From Pseudomonas nitroreducens TX1 (GTDB lineage: Bacteria; Pseudomonadota; Gammaproteobacteria; Pseudomonadales; Pseudomonadaceae): DNA of 64,000 nucleotides. Below are positions 22,052-35,090 of this stretch, piece after piece. A program made the translations under genes and the position numbers. The notes below the pieces were generated by a model, which worked only from the letters and a program-made list of their open reading frames with translations, was not told the DNA's origin and searched no databases. Within the stretch, counting starts at the first letter, position 1. Each line of letters starts with the position of its first letter. Where the stretch lies: NCBI RefSeq assembly GCF_000313755.1, contig NZ_AMZB01000116.1, forward strand, positions 1-64,000, in the 5' to 3' direction.

Positions 22052-22711
22052 ATGCGCCTGTTCCAACCCTTGCTGCTGTCGCTGGCGCTTCTGTCGCCCG
22101 CCGCCTTCGCCGAGCCCTACCAGGTGGAGCTGATTCTCTTCCAGCAGTCCGGCGACCCCGTGTTCGCCAGCCGCCCCGCCCCGGACGACTGGGCCAAGGG
22201 CGCGCAACCGCCCGGGCCGGACAGTTCGCGCCCCACAGCAATGGACGCCCAGGTGGCCAAGCTCAAGCAGAACGAAGGGTTCCAGGTCCTGATGCACAAG
22301 GCCTGGCGCCAGGAAATCGATGCCAACCCGGTGCGGGTTTCCCTGAGTGAAGGCGACAAGCGTGACGGCCACTTCCCGGTGGAAGGCACCGTCGCCCTCA
22401 GCCAGCAACGCTTCGTGAACACCCAGACCGACTTCTGGATCAACCAGTTCGGCCAGGATGGCCTGCTTGCCGCCAGCCAGCACATGGTCCAGGAGGCCAG
22501 CCTGAAGAACAGCGTGCTCACCTACCTCGACCATCCTAGCCTGGGCATGCTGATCAAGGTGACTCCGCTCAACGCCAAGCCTGCTTCCGCGCCGCCGCCC
22601 GGCATGGAAGACGAAGCGCCCACCGGCCCGGACGCGTCGCAGCAGCCAGCCCCGGCCGCCCCGGCAGACGGTGGTTTCGACGCCCCGCCGCCGGCGCAGC
22701 CCGCGCAATAA
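22052..22711 (+). CDS. csiV: CsiV-family secreted protein
   Basis: A 219-residue protein with a signal peptide (MRLFQPLLLSLALLSPAAFA). YQVELILFQQSG at the mature start and the central EGTVALSQQRFVNTQTDFW are typical of CsiV. CsiV in Vibrio binds peptidoglycan and supports the penicillin-binding-protein activator LpoA; the role in Pseudomonas is inferred. The C-terminal 45 residues are rich in Pro and Ala. It starts 11 bases after mfd, so co-transcription is likely. Confidence 0.85.
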   Translation: MRLFQPLLLSLALLSPAAFAEPYQVELILFQQSGDPVFASRPAPDDWAKGAQPPGPDSSRPTAMDAQVAKLKQNEGFQVLMHKAWRQEIDANPVRVSLSEGDKRDGHFPVEGTVALSQQRFVNTQTDFWINQFGQDGLLAASQHMVQEASLKNSVLTYLDHPSLGMLIKVTPLNAKPASAPPPGMEDEAPTGPDASQQPAPAAPADGGFDAPPPAQPAQ

Positions 22712-22713
22712 TG

Positions 22714-22748
22714 AAAAAAGCCCGGCACTCGCCGGGCTTTTGTTTTTT
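22714..22748 (+). terminator. Terminator of mfd-csiV
   Basis: AAAGCCCGGC-ACTC-GCCGGGCTTT followed by TGTTTTTT. The stem has a strong GC core and a U-tract directly after csiV. Confidence 0.92.
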
Positions 22749-22776
22749 GTAGGAGCGAGCTTGCTCGCTCCTACAA
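22747..22776. repeat. REP palindrome, perfect inverted repeat
   Basis: TTGTAGGAGCGAGC, two T bases, then the exact reverse complement: a 14-bp perfect inverted repeat. The same core occurs at 55-79 and in part at 43364-43376. It lies between convergent csiV and the methylthioinosine phosphorylase gene. Confidence 0.9.
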
Positions 22777-22784
22777 GTCCTCCA

Positions 22785-23531
<747 letters not shown>

Positions 23532-24530
23532 TTAGTCGATCAGTTGAGCGGCGCGCAGTTCGCCGACGGCTTGTTGCCAGCGCGGCAGCTGCTTGTATTC
23601 GGTGCCCGGCCAGGCCTTGGCGCGCATGCGCTGCAGGCGCTGTGGGGCAGTCACCTTGAGGCGCTGCAGGGCGCCCAGGGCCAGCTCGGCGGAGGCGCGG
23701 TCGTTGCACACCAGGCCCATGTCGCAACCGGCGCTCAGCGCGGCCTCGATGCGGTTGGCGGCATCCCCGACCACGTGGGCTCCGGCCATGGACAGGTCAT
23801 CACTGAAGATCACGCCGTCGAAGCCCAGCTCGCCGCGCAGGATGTCCTGCAACCAGCGGCGAGAGAAGCCGGCGGGGTTCGGATCGACCTGCGGGTAGAT
23901 CACATGGGCCGGCATCAGCGCATCCAGCTCGCCGGACAAGCGCTGGAACGGCACCAGGTCCACGGCTCGGATCTGCTCCAGCGTACGCTCGTCCTCCGGA
24001 ATGCCGACATGGGAATCGACTTCGGCCCAGCCGTGGCCGGGGAAGTGTTTGCCGGTGGAAGCCATGCCGGCGGCGCGCATGCCGCGGATGAACGCACCCG
24101 CCAGTGTGACGGCACGCTCTGGATTGCCTTCGAACGCGCGGCTGCCAACTACGGCGCTGCGTTGATGATCCAGATCCAGCACCGGGGCAAAGCTCAGGTC
24201 GAGCCCAACCGCCAGCACTTCGGTTGCCATCAACCAGCCACATTGCTCGGCCAGCCGCTCGGCATTGGCATTGTCAGCGATGGCACGCATCGCCGGCAGG
24301 CGCAGAAAACCCTGGCGCAGGCGTTGTACGCGACCGCCTTCCTGGTCCACCGCCAGCAGCAGGTCGGGACGCACCGCGCGAATGGACGTCATCAGCTCGC
24401 GCACCTGGCGCGGCGATTCGATGTTGCGGGCGAAGATGATCAGGCCACCGACTTCCGGGTGGCGCAGGATCTGGCGGTCCTCGGCGGTCAGCCAGGTGCC
24501 GCCGATGTCGAGCATCAGGGAGCCTTGCAT
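23532..24530 (-). CDS. nagZ: Beta-N-acetylhexosaminidase NagZ
   Basis: NagZ is a cytoplasmic GH3 enzyme that removes GlcNAc from anhydro-muropeptides in peptidoglycan recycling, and so affects AmpR-controlled beta-lactamase. The 332-residue length is typical. GKHFPGHGWAEVDSHV carries the family signature with the catalytic His/Asp pair, and FSDDLSMAG carries the nucleophile Asp. ATG 24530 (MQGSLMLDIGG) has AAAGGA eight bases upstream. The longer frame from 24602 overlaps the upstream gene. Confidence 0.96.
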   Translation of the reverse strand: MQGSLMLDIGGTWLTAEDRQILRHPEVGGLIIFARNIESPRQVRELMTSIRAVRPDLLLAVDQEGGRVQRLRQGFLRLPAMRAIADNANAERLAEQCGWLMATEVLAVGLDLSFAPVLDLDHQRSAVVGSRAFEGNPERAVTLAGAFIRGMRAAGMASTGKHFPGHGWAEVDSHVGIPEDERTLEQIRAVDLVPFQRLSGELDALMPAHVIYPQVDPNPAGFSRRWLQDILRGELGFDGVIFSDDLSMAGAHVVGDAANRIEAALSAGCDMGLVCNDRASAELALGALQRLKVTAPQRLQRMRAKAWPGTEYKQLPRWQQAVGELRAAQLID

Positions 24531-24541
24531 GTGCATTCCTT

Positions 24542-25066
24542 TCAATTCAGTTGCGCCGCCTGCCAATCGGGACAGGCGGCCTCTTCGATTCGGACCCGGC
24601 AATGGAGCGGCACCCGCGGGAAGAGTTCCAGCAGGTCGTCATTGCGCAGGCGGATACAGCCGTGGGACAGCGGCACGCCCATGGGCTCGCAGTCGGGCGC
24701 GCCGTGCAGGTAGATGTAGCGGCGGAAAGTATCGACCTCCCCCATCCGGTTGCGCCCCGGCTCGCAGCCGCTGAGCCAGAGGATGCGCGAGAGGATCCAG
24801 TCGCGGCCGGGAAAGGCCTCGTGAAGCTCGGCCGTCCACGTCTCGCCGGTCCAGCGTCGCCCCCTCAGGACCGCACCTTTGGGCAAATCCTCGCCAATAC
24901 GTGCACGGACCTGATGCAAACCGCACGGCGTGCAGCCGGATCCGTTGCGCTCCCCCGCGCCGTTGGCGGCGCTGGATACCGGAACACGCACGGCAAGACG
25001 CCCAGCGGCAAAACCGTAGAGCATCTGGTCAGCAAGGGAGATATGGAGAAGATCAAGATCGGCCAT
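24542..25066 (-). CDS. L,D-transpeptidase (YkuD) family protein
   Basis: A 174-residue protein with the YkuD active site SHGCIRLRND: His135 and Cys137 are the catalytic pair, and His121-Gly122 lies in the upstream conserved stretch. There is no clear signal peptide at MADLDLLHIS, which is unusual for an enzyme that acts on periplasmic peptidoglycan; it may act in the cytoplasm on recycled muropeptides like LdcA-type functions, but that is inference. The gene lies directly upstream of nagZ (11 bases), which fits a recycling role. Confidence 0.88.
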   Translation of the reverse strand: MADLDLLHISLADQMLYGFAAGRLAVRVPVSSAANGAGERNGSGCTPCGLHQVRARIGEDLPKGAVLRGRRWTGETWTAELHEAFPGRDWILSRILWLSGCEPGRNRMGEVDTFRRYIYLHGAPDCEPMGVPLSHGCIRLRNDDLLELFPRVPLHCRVRIEEAACPDWQAAQLN

Positions 25067-25122
25067 GGCCGGCTACTGTAGCCGATCGGGCCGGCGCAGC
25101 CCAGCGCGAAGCCGGGCCCGCA

Positions 25123-25839
25123 TCAGACCTTGGCGGGAGCCTGTGCGGCGCTCGACTTGGTGCGTGGCTTGAGCTGGGCACCGGCCAGCGATGGATCGCT
25201 CACACCGCTATCCGCGCGCATGCCGGCAGCAAGGAACGGCACCATCAGGCGCATTACCTGCTCGATGGAAGTGTTCACGCCGAAATCGTTTTCGGCCATG
25301 GCGCGCAGCGCCTTGATGCCGGACATGCTGAACACCGCAGTACCCAGCATGAAGTGCACCCGCCAGAACAGCTCCAGCGGCGGCAGGCGCGGCGCGGATT
25401 CATGGACCAGCAGCATGTAGCGGCGGAATACCTTGCCGTAGACCTCTTCGAGGTATTTGCGCAGGTGCCCCTGGCTCTGGCTGAACGCCAGGCCCAGCAA
25501 GCGCATGAAGATGGACAGGTCGTTGCCGCTGCGCGGCTTCACCGCCATGGCCTGGACCACGAGCAGCTCCAGCAGCTCTTCGAGGGTTGCGCGCGGCGCA
25601 TCGGGCTTGGCCTGGCGGCGATCCAGCTCCTTTTCGAGGCTGGCGCAGAACGGACCGAGGAAGCGCGAGAAGACCGCCTGGATCAGCGCCTTCTTCGAGC
25701 CGAAGTGATAGTTCACCGCCGCGAGGTTCACCCCCGCCTTGCTGGTGATCAGACGCAGGGAGGTTTCGGCGAAGCCTTTCTCCGCGAACAGCTGTTCCGC
25801 AGCATCCAGGATGCGTTCGACGGTTTCCGACTGGGCCAT
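25123..25839 (-). CDS. psrA: TetR-family fatty-acid-responsive regulator PsrA
   Basis: A 238-residue TetR-type regulator: N-terminal helix-turn-helix (residues 1-50, SKAGVNLAAVNYHFGSKKAL recognition region), then a ligand domain. PsrA responds to long-chain fatty acids, represses fadBA5-type genes and activates rpoS in Pseudomonas. The N-terminus MAQSETVERILDAAEQLF matches the family; the longer frame from 25899 would read through its own operators. Two palindromes of the PsrA type lie 16-42 bases upstream, so it is probably autorepressed. Confidence 0.95.
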   Translation of the reverse strand: MAQSETVERILDAAEQLFAEKGFAETSLRLITSKAGVNLAAVNYHFGSKKALIQAVFSRFLGPFCASLEKELDRRQAKPDAPRATLEELLELLVVQAMAVKPRSGNDLSIFMRLLGLAFSQSQGHLRKYLEEVYGKVFRRYMLLVHESAPRLPPLELFWRVHFMLGTAVFSMSGIKALRAMAENDFGVNTSIEQVMRLMVPFLAAGMRADSGVSDPSLAGAQLKPRTKSSAAQAPAKV

Positions 25840-25854
25840 GGCTACTCCGCCTGA

Positions 25855-25881
25855 CAAACACTTGTTTGAAACATACGTTTC
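25855..25881. promoter_or_regulatory. Two adjacent PsrA operator palindromes
   Basis: CAAACACTTGTTTG (25855-25868) and GAAACATACGTTTC (25868-25881) both fit the known PsrA site (G/C)AAAC-N4-GTTT(G/C) exactly. They share one base and lie directly upstream of the psrA start, as expected for autorepression. Confidence 0.85.
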
Positions 25882-26046
25882 AGCGTCTTGTATTGTCAAG
25901 CAAAGTGCGATGGATTGTTACCAATATCATGGCAATGCGACGAGACACCTTCTGTACAGCAAGACGCCTGCCAAGATCAAAAGGTTACATGCGCGAACGC
26001 TCCACCGACAGCCGCGACCAATAAAAGCATTGCCAGCCGGCCATCA

Positions 26047-26062
26047 CTGTATATAATTCCAG
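26047..26062 (+). promoter_or_regulatory. LexA (SOS) box 1 of lexA-sulA
   Basis: CTGTATATAATTCCAG fits CTGT-N8-ACAG with one mismatch in the right half. It lies 22 bases upstream of the lexA start. Confidence 0.85.
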
Positions 26063-26065
26063 TCA

Positions 26066-26081
26066 CTGTATAAAAAGCCAG
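26066..26081 (+). promoter_or_regulatory. LexA (SOS) box 2 of lexA-sulA
   Basis: CTGTATAAAAAGCCAG has a consensus left half and a CCAG right half. It ends three bases before the lexA ATG, and the 19-base spacing to box 1 is typical of tandem LexA sites before lexA. Confidence 0.8.
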
Positions 26082-26084
26082 AGT

Positions 26085-26705
26085 ATGGACATGCTGAAGC
26101 TCACGCCGCGCCAAGCCGAGATCCTCGCCTTCATCAAACGCTGCCTGGAAGCGAACGGCTACCCGCCTACCCGCGCGGAAATCGCCCAGGAACTCGGCTT
26201 CAAGTCGCCCAACGCCGCCGAGGAGCACCTGAAAGCCCTCGCCCGCAAAGGCGCCATCGAGATGACCCCAGGCGCCTCCCGCGGCATCCGCATTCCCGGC
26301 TTCGAGCCCAAGGCCGCCGCCAATGACGACGAACTGCCGATTATCGGCCGCGTCGCCGCCGGCGCGCCGATCCTCGCCGAACAGAACGTCGACGACACCT
26401 GCCGGATCAACCCCACCTTCTTCAACCCGCCGGCCGACTACCTGCTGCGCGTACGCGGCCAGAGCATGAAGGATGTCGGCATCATGGATGGCGACCTGCT
26501 CGCCGTGCATGTGACCCGTGAGGCGCGCAATGGCCAGATCGTCGTTGCCCGCCTGGGTGAAGAGGTCACGGTGAAGCGCTTCAAGCGTGAAGGCAGCAAG
26601 GTCTGGTTGCTCGCCGAGAACCCGGAGTTCGCCCCCATCGAGGTCGATCTCAAGGAACAGGAACTGGTCATCGAAGGCTTGAGCGTCGGCGTGATCCGCC
26701 GCTGA
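26085..26705 (+). CDS. lexA: SOS repressor LexA
   Basis: A 206-residue repressor with a winged-helix N-terminus ([15 protein letters not shown], then [14 protein letters not shown]) and a C-terminal S24 peptidase domain. The self-cleavage bond is Ala92-Gly93 in VAAGAP, with Ser127 (GQSMKD) and Lys164 (VTVKRF) as catalytic dyad. ATG 26085 follows the second SOS box directly; the next ATG at 26091 is also possible. sulA follows after 13 bases, so the two form an autoregulated SOS operon. Confidence 0.97.
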   Translation: MDMLKLTPRQAEILAFIKRCLEANGYPPTRAEIAQELGFKSPNAAEEHLKALARKGAIEMTPGASRGIRIPGFEPKAAANDDELPIIGRVAAGAPILAEQNVDDTCRINPTFFNPPADYLLRVRGQSMKDVGIMDGDLLAVHVTREARNGQIVVARLGEEVTVKRFKREGSKVWLLAENPEFAPIEVDLKEQELVIEGLSVGVIRR

Positions 26706-26718
26706 ACAGGAGACATCC

Positions 26719-27192
26719 ATGCAGTACCCGCAGCCGCAGAACCTGCCGCAACTCCCGCTGTTCCAGGAAGCACTCTGGGCAAGCGGTACTGCTCCCTTGC
26801 TCCCGGAGCTATTGGAAGAAGAGCCCGTCGCCGACGAAAGCACATTCAGCGAGATCGCCCTGCGCGGCCTCCCCGGCCAGTGCCTGATGTTGCTGGCGCC
26901 GATGCTCCGCGAACTGAGCGAGGAAAGCGACTCGCGCTGGCTGACACTGATCGCCCCGCCATCCAGCCTGACCCCGGACTGGCTGCGCAAGGCCGGCCTG
27001 AACCGTCAGGGCATCCTGCTGCTGCCCGCTCGCGATCAGGCATCCGCCCAGGCCCTGGCCTGCGAGGCGCTTCGCCTGGGCAACAGCCACACCGTAGTGA
27101 GCTGGCTGAACCTCAGCCCGAAGGCGCGCACGCAGCTATCCCGCGCCGCCTTTGCCGGCCAGGCGCAGAGCCTGAATATTCGTCTGGGATGA
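26719..27192 (+). CDS. sulA: SOS cell-division inhibitor SulA
   Basis: A 157-residue SulA-family protein that blocks FtsZ polymerisation during SOS. RWLTLIAPPSSLTPDWLRKA and HTVVSWLNLSPKARTQL are recognisable SulA segments, and the central GILLLPARD fits the RecA-like fold. The Shine-Dalgarno CAGGAGAC precedes the ATG. Position directly after lexA is conserved in Pseudomonas. Confidence 0.93.
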   Translation: MQYPQPQNLPQLPLFQEALWASGTAPLLPELLEEEPVADESTFSEIALRGLPGQCLMLLAPMLRELSEESDSRWLTLIAPPSSLTPDWLRKAGLNRQGILLLPARDQASAQALACEALRLGNSHTVVSWLNLSPKARTQLSRAAFAGQAQSLNIRLG

Positions 27193-27204
27193 TCTGATCG
27201 AGGA

Positions 27205-27228
27205 GCTTCGCCGCGAGCGCGGCGAAGC
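27205..27228. terminator. Hairpin between convergent sulA and DUF gene
   Basis: GCTTCGCCGC-GAGC-GCGGCGAAGC is a perfect 10-bp stem. It has no U-tract on either strand, so it is only a possible terminator. Confidence 0.5.
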
Positions 27229-27241
27229 GAAACAGCAGAAC

Positions 27242-27481
27242 TCAGTGCAGGACGCGCGGACCTTCTTCGTCCATGCTCATGTCGCCGCCTTCTGCAAGAC
27301 GACCGGCCATCTGTACACCGACATTGAACATCGCCTTGGCGATCTCGATGTGCTGCCCCTGCAGGAATCCCTTGGCATCGGCGGAAAACTCCAGGGTTAC
27401 CAGCGCCTCCTCCTCGTCCGCACGACGCAGCACGATACGCCCGTCAGGCAGCTCGACAATTTCCAGAAATGAGGTTGGCAT
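27242..27481 (-). CDS. Conserved hypothetical protein, 79 residues
   Basis: A small soluble protein starting MPTSFLEIVELPDGRIVLRR and ending EEGPRVLH. It is acidic with a central FLQGQHIEIAKAMF helix region. I recognise it as a Pseudomonas conserved hypothetical (PA3009-like), with no known function. GGAGAAC lies seven bases upstream of ATG 27481, which decides the start over ATG 27496. Confidence 0.85.
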   Translation of the reverse strand: MPTSFLEIVELPDGRIVLRRADEEEALVTLEFSADAKGFLQGQHIEIAKAMFNVGVQMAGRLAEGGDMSMDEEGPRVLH

Positions 27482-27588
27482 AGCGACGTTCTCCACAGCA
27501 GAACGCGTAGTGTAACAGCCACATCCGCTACACCCTAGCCAAAGCTTGCATGGACCGACCGGAAGGCCGGCGCACAGTGATGCGCGAA

Positions 27589-28110
27589 TCAGAGCTCGGT
27601 GAGCGAAGCGCGGAAACGCAGCACTAGGTCCTTCAGGGCTTTACGCCAGGCTTCCAGCTCATCATTGCCCAGTTCGGCCGGCGCCTCGTCGTCGACATTC
27701 ACCGCCTGGATCAACGGTTGGGTCGGATCGACCTTGGCTTTCTTCGGCTCGGTCGGCGGCTGGAACAGCGCGGCATAGGCCGCCAGCAGGCGCCCCAACC
27801 AGGCCTCCGGCGATTGCGCCAGTTCGACCATCTCCGCCAGCTCCGGGCTTGGAGCTGCAGCCAGCACCTCGGCATTGAGCAGCATATCGACGCGCGGCGC
27901 ACCGGCCTGGGGTAGGCGGTAGTAACCGGCGATCTCATGAGCCACGCCCAGCACCGCTCCGTAGAGATGGAACAGCGCCGCTTCGCGCTCGGCCTGGATG
28001 CGCGCCTGGGCATTCATCGCACGCGCGGTTTCAGCGTTGCGCCAGGCTTCCAGAGCAAGGCCGGCGAAGAACAGCTTCTGGTTGGTGCGGGTATAGAGTT
28101 CGTTCGCCAT
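27589..28110 (-). CDS. DUF6586-family hypothetical protein
   Basis: A 173-residue, mostly helical protein starting MANELYTRTNQKLFFAGLALEAW. It has no signal peptide or membrane helix; the C-terminal part has an acidic linker (VNVDDEAPAELGNDELE) before a helical tail. I believe this is the DUF6586 family seen next to topA in pseudomonads. Function unknown. ATG 28110 is chosen because the upstream residues overlap the region just past topA and look unconserved. It follows topA by 67 bases and may be co-transcribed. Confidence 0.85.
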   Translation of the reverse strand: MANELYTRTNQKLFFAGLALEAWRNAETARAMNAQARIQAEREAALFHLYGAVLGVAHEIAGYYRLPQAGAPRVDMLLNAEVLAAAPSPELAEMVELAQSPEAWLGRLLAAYAALFQPPTEPKKAKVDPTQPLIQAVNVDDEAPAELGNDELEAWRKALKDLVLRFRASLTEL

Positions 28111-28177
28111 GACCGGGCCCTCTGCAGTCGACTTCGGCAGTATAAGCGCGCCCCGCCTTGGCGGGACGCGCCTTCCA

Positions 28178-30784
28178 TCAGCGCTTGTCTTCGACCTTCC
28201 ACTTGCCGCCGTCGAAGAACGCACGCCAGCCGGTGGGCTTGCCGTCGACTTCGGACTGCACGTACTGCTCCTTGGTCTTGCGGCTGAAGCGGATCACCGC
28301 CGGGCGGCCATCCGGGTCTTTCGCCGGAGCGGACAGCAGGAAATGGTACTTCGGATCCAGCTCCTCCTTGTGCGGCAGCAGCTCGGCCACCAGCGGAGCG
28401 CGGGTCTCGCGGTTCTTCGGGAACTGGCTGGCGGCCAGGAACAGGCCGGAAGCGCCGTCACGCAGTACGTAGATGTCGTCCACCTTCTCGCACTTGAGTT
28501 CCGGCATGCGGATGGCGTCCATCTTCGGCGGCGCAGGCTCGCCATTCTTCAGCAACTTGCGGGTGTTCTTGCAGGTCGGGTTGGTGCAGCCAAAGAACTT
28601 GCCGAAGCGGCCGGTCTTGAGCTGCATTTCACTGCCGCACTTGTCGCACTCCAGGCTGGGGCCTTCGTAACCCTTGATGCGGTACTGGCCTTCCTCGATC
28701 TCGTAGCCGGCGCAATCGGGGTTGTTGCCGCAGATGTGCAGCTTGCGCTTTTCGTCGACCAGGTAGGCGTCCATCGCGGTGCTGCAGATCGGGCAGCGGT
28801 GCTTGCCACGCAGTACGCGGGATTCGGATTCGCCCTCGTCATCCGCGGCGATCTCGTCGCCCGGAATCAGGTTCACGGTCGCCTTGCAGCGCTCTTTCGG
28901 CGGCAGGCTATAGCCCGAGCAGCCGAGGAATACGCCGGTGGAGGCGGTACGGATCATCATCGGCCGGCCGCACTCGCGGCAGGGGATGTCGGTCAGGGTC
29001 GGCTGGTTGGCGCGCATGCCATCGTTGGAGGCTTCGGCCAGGTCGAGCTTCTTGCGGAAGTCGCCGTAGAACTCGTCCAGCACGTTTTTCCAGTCGCGCT
29101 CACCCTGGGCCACGTCATCGAGGTTCTCTTCCATGCCGGCGGTGAAGCCGTAGTCCATGAGGTTGGAGAAGCTCTCGTTGAGGCGGTCGGTGACGATGTC
29201 ACCCATCTTTTCCGCGTAGAAACGGCGGTTGTGGGTGGTGACGTAGCCACGCTCCTGGATGGTGGAGATGATCGCCGCGTAGGTGGACGGACGGCCGATG
29301 CCGCGCTTTTCCAGCTCCTTGACCAGGCTGGCTTCGGAGAAGCGCGCCGGCGGCTTGGTGAAGTGCTGGCTCGGGTCGAGCTTGAGCAGCTTCATCGCAT
29401 CGCCCTGGTTCATTTCCGGCAGCACGTCGTCCTCGCCCGGCTTGCTCTGCTGCGGCAGCACCTTGGTGTAGCCATCGAACTTGAGGATGCGGCCCTTGGC
29501 GCGCAGCTCGAAGTCACCGGCAGCGGCGCTGACGGTGGTGGACAGGTACTCGGCCGGCGGCATCTGGCAGGCTACGAACTGGCGCCAGATCAGGTCGTAC
29601 AGGCGCTCGGCGTCGCGCTCCATGCCCGACAGCTGGGTCGGACGCAGGTTGACGTCGGAAGGACGAATCGCTTCGTGCGCTTCCTGGGCGCCTTCCTTGC
29701 TGGAGTAGAAATTCGGCTTGGCCGGCAGGTACTTCTTGCCGAACTCGCTGTCGATGAAGCCGCGCACCATGTCGATGGCGTCGGCCGACAGGTTGGTCGA
29801 GTCGGTACGCATATAGGTGATGTAGCCGGCCTCATAGAGACGCTGGGCCATCATCATGGTCTTCTTCACGCCGAAGCCCAGGCGGTTGCTCGCGGCCTGC
29901 TGCAGGGTGGAGGTGATGAACGGCGCCGAAGGCTTGCTGGAAGTCGGCTTGTCTTCGCGCTTGGCGATGCTGTAGCTGGAGGCCTTGAGCTTCTCCAGGG
30001 CAGCAGTGGCCTGGGCCTCATTCAGCGGCTTGAAGGCTTCGCCCTTCTCGCGCACCACTTCGAAGCGGACCTTGTCGTTTTTCGGCGTGCCGAGATCGGC
30101 ATGGACTTCCCAGTACTCTTCCGGGATAAAGGCGCGGATTTCGCGCTCGCGCTCGACCACCAGCTTCACCGCCACCGACTGCACGCGGCCGGCGGACAGG
30201 CCGCGGGCGATCTTGGCCCACAGCAGCGGCGAAACCATGTAGCCCACCACGCGGTCGAGGAAGCGGCGCGCCTGCTGGGCATTCACGCGGTTGATATCCA
30301 GCTCGCCGGGCTGGGAGAAGGCCTCCTGGATGGCCTTCTTGGTGATTTCGTTGAAGACCACGCGCTTGTAGCGCGAGTCGTCGCCGCCGATGGCTTCGCG
30401 CAGATGCCAGGCAATGGCCTCCCCTTCGCGGTCCAAGTCGGTTGCGAGATAGATGGTGTCGGCATCCTTGGCCAGGCGGCGCAGTTCCTCGATCACCTTT
30501 TCCTTTCCGGGCAGGATCTCGTACTTGGCCTTCCAGCCATGCTCCGGGTCGACGCCCATGCGGGTGACGAGCTGGCGTTTGGCCTTCTCCTTGGGCGACA
30601 GGGCCGGCGCTTCGGAAGCCGTCTTGCGCGCTTTCGCCGCAGGCTCCTTCGACGCGGACGAGCCACTGGTGGGCAGGTCGCGGATGTGGCCGATGCTCGA
30701 CTTCACCACGTACTGGTTGCCCAGGTACTTGTTGATGGTCTTGGCCTTGGCCGGTGATTCCACGATGACCAGCGATTTACCCAT
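28178..30784 (-). CDS. topA: DNA topoisomerase I TopA
   Basis: An 868-residue type IA topoisomerase that relaxes negative supercoils. The TOPRIM domain begins [20 protein letters not shown]. The catalytic tyrosine is Tyr324 in [14 protein letters not shown]. The C-terminal quarter has several four-Cys zinc-binding segments, such as [14 protein letters not shown] and [13 protein letters not shown], and a Lys-rich tail. Length and layout match the Pseudomonas enzyme. Confidence 0.97.
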   Translation of the reverse strand: MGKSLVIVESPAKAKTINKYLGNQYVVKSSIGHIRDLPTSGSSASKEPAAKARKTASEAPALSPKEKAKRQLVTRMGVDPEHGWKAKYEILPGKEKVIEELRRLAKDADTIYLATDLDREGEAIAWHLREAIGGDDSRYKRVVFNEITKKAIQEAFSQPGELDINRVNAQQARRFLDRVVGYMVSPLLWAKIARGLSAGRVQSVAVKLVVEREREIRAFIPEEYWEVHADLGTPKNDKVRFEVVREKGEAFKPLNEAQATAALEKLKASSYSIAKREDKPTSSKPSAPFITSTLQQAASNRLGFGVKKTMMMAQRLYEAGYITYMRTDSTNLSADAIDMVRGFIDSEFGKKYLPAKPNFYSSKEGAQEAHEAIRPSDVNLRPTQLSGMERDAERLYDLIWRQFVACQMPPAEYLSTTVSAAAGDFELRAKGRILKFDGYTKVLPQQSKPGEDDVLPEMNQGDAMKLLKLDPSQHFTKPPARFSEASLVKELEKRGIGRPSTYAAIISTIQERGYVTTHNRRFYAEKMGDIVTDRLNESFSNLMDYGFTAGMEENLDDVAQGERDWKNVLDEFYGDFRKKLDLAEASNDGMRANQPTLTDIPCRECGRPMMIRTASTGVFLGCSGYSLPPKERCKATVNLIPGDEIAADDEGESESRVLRGKHRCPICSTAMDAYLVDEKRKLHICGNNPDCAGYEIEEGQYRIKGYEGPSLECDKCGSEMQLKTGRFGKFFGCTNPTCKNTRKLLKNGEPAPPKMDAIRMPELKCEKVDDIYVLRDGASGLFLAASQFPKNRETRAPLVAELLPHKEELDPKYHFLLSAPAKDPDGRPAVIRFSRKTKEQYVQSEVDGKPTGWRAFFDGGKWKVEDKR

Positions 30785-30876
30785 GGATCGGAAGATTCCT
30801 GCGTCGAAAAGATGAATTTATAAGGAGGGAGGAGCTAGGAGCGGCACCGCTATATATAGTGGCGGTCGCGCCAAGG

Positions 30877-31140
30877 TCAAGCTTGGGTTTCGCCGGACGG
30901 GCCGGTTGCAAGACCCAGCGGATCGTCTTCGGCGCTCACCAGGGCGAAGCGCGGAAGCCGTTCGCCGTTCACTTCCACCGCTTCGGTGAACATGCTCAGC
31001 GGGCGTACCCAGAGGCCGAATTCACCATACAGCGCCTGGTAGATCACCACCTCTTCCTCGGTCTCCGAATGCCGGGCGACGCCGAGCACGCGGTACTGCT
31101 GTCCCTTGTAGTGTCGATACAGTCCGGGCTGCAAGCGCAT
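30877..31140 (-). CDS. DUF1653-domain protein
   Basis: An 87-residue protein starting MRLQPGLYRHYKGQQYRVLG, with the YQALYGEFGLWVRPLSMF segment that defines DUF1653. This is a small conserved SH3-like domain of unknown function, sometimes fused to other enzymes. It stands alone between topA and fadA. Confidence 0.92.
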   Translation of the reverse strand: MRLQPGLYRHYKGQQYRVLGVARHSETEEEVVIYQALYGEFGLWVRPLSMFTEAVEVNGERLPRFALVSAEDDPLGLATGPSGETQA

Positions 31141-31212
31141 GTCGGTTCCCCTTGGCCGGCCAAAAGGCGGCGATTGTGCTCATTGCAAGGTCGTCGGGCA
31201 ATCCCCACCCGA

Positions 31213-31245
31213 CAAAAACGAAAGCCGGGGCACAAGGCCCCGGCT
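31213..31245 (-). terminator. Terminator of the fadBA operon
   Basis: AGCCGGGGC-ACAAG-GCCCCGGCT is a 9-bp stem; on the minus strand it is followed by TTCGTTTTTG. It begins 18 bases after the fadA stop. Confidence 0.85.
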
Positions 31246-31262
31246 CTCCCATCGACGAAAGC

Positions 31263-32453
<1,191 letters not shown>

Positions 32454-32468
32454 CTATTCGTTGCGCAC

Positions 32469-34616
<2,148 letters not shown>

Positions 34617-35090
34617 CAACTGATCTCCACGCTAGGGAAGCTTGAAATCACACGTCGGACACCGTGTATCGGGACCGTTCGGCAGTGCCGAGGTTAGTCC
34701 CAAAGCTTGCGGCACACCCGCCGACGCGATAGCCGGGGCGTTATGTTGGATCCTTCGCACGTGGCAAATGATCGATTCATACGCCCGTTTGATTTGGGTG
34801 CGCCCACCTTCTAGCAAAAGCCAATGCTTGTCAATCGGCGAGACGTAACAGTCGCAAAGCGGCCGGGGCGTCTGGCCCGGAGCATTCAGCGCAGCCCTGA
34901 TGCCCTATTCACCACGCCTATCGTGACAATTGTCATCTGGCACCGCCGTCCTGAATCCCTCTGTTCAAACCCCATGGCCCGCGCTAGAGTCGGGCGCAAT
35001 GGCGATCTGCCTTCTGCCAACGCCGGCAGACGCCTGGAACCTGTGCAATACAAAACAACAAGAAGCCCATGGCTCCAAGGAGTTGGAACG
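34617..35090. other. Divergent intergenic region fadB / secreted-protein gene
   Basis: 474 bases with no gene that I can support. It must hold the minus-strand fadB promoter with a PsrA-like site at 34778-34791 and the plus-strand promoter of the gene at 35091. Short open frames here have no family resemblance or Shine-Dalgarno sequence. Confidence 0.7.
34778..34791 (-). promoter_or_regulatory. Probable PsrA operator upstream of fadBA
   Basis: The minus strand reads CAAACGGGCGTATG, matching CAAAC-N4-GTTTG in nine of ten fixed positions. PsrA is known to repress fadBA5 in P. aeruginosa, and psrA is in this window, so a functional site is plausible. Confidence 0.6.

Noticed and set aside
28109-30757. 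882-codon open frame opposite topA
   Set aside because: Antisense shadow; topA has clear catalytic and zinc-finger motifs.
34620-34850. 61-68-codon frames in the fadB upstream region
   Set aside because: No ribosome site or conserved features; the region is better explained as regulatory.
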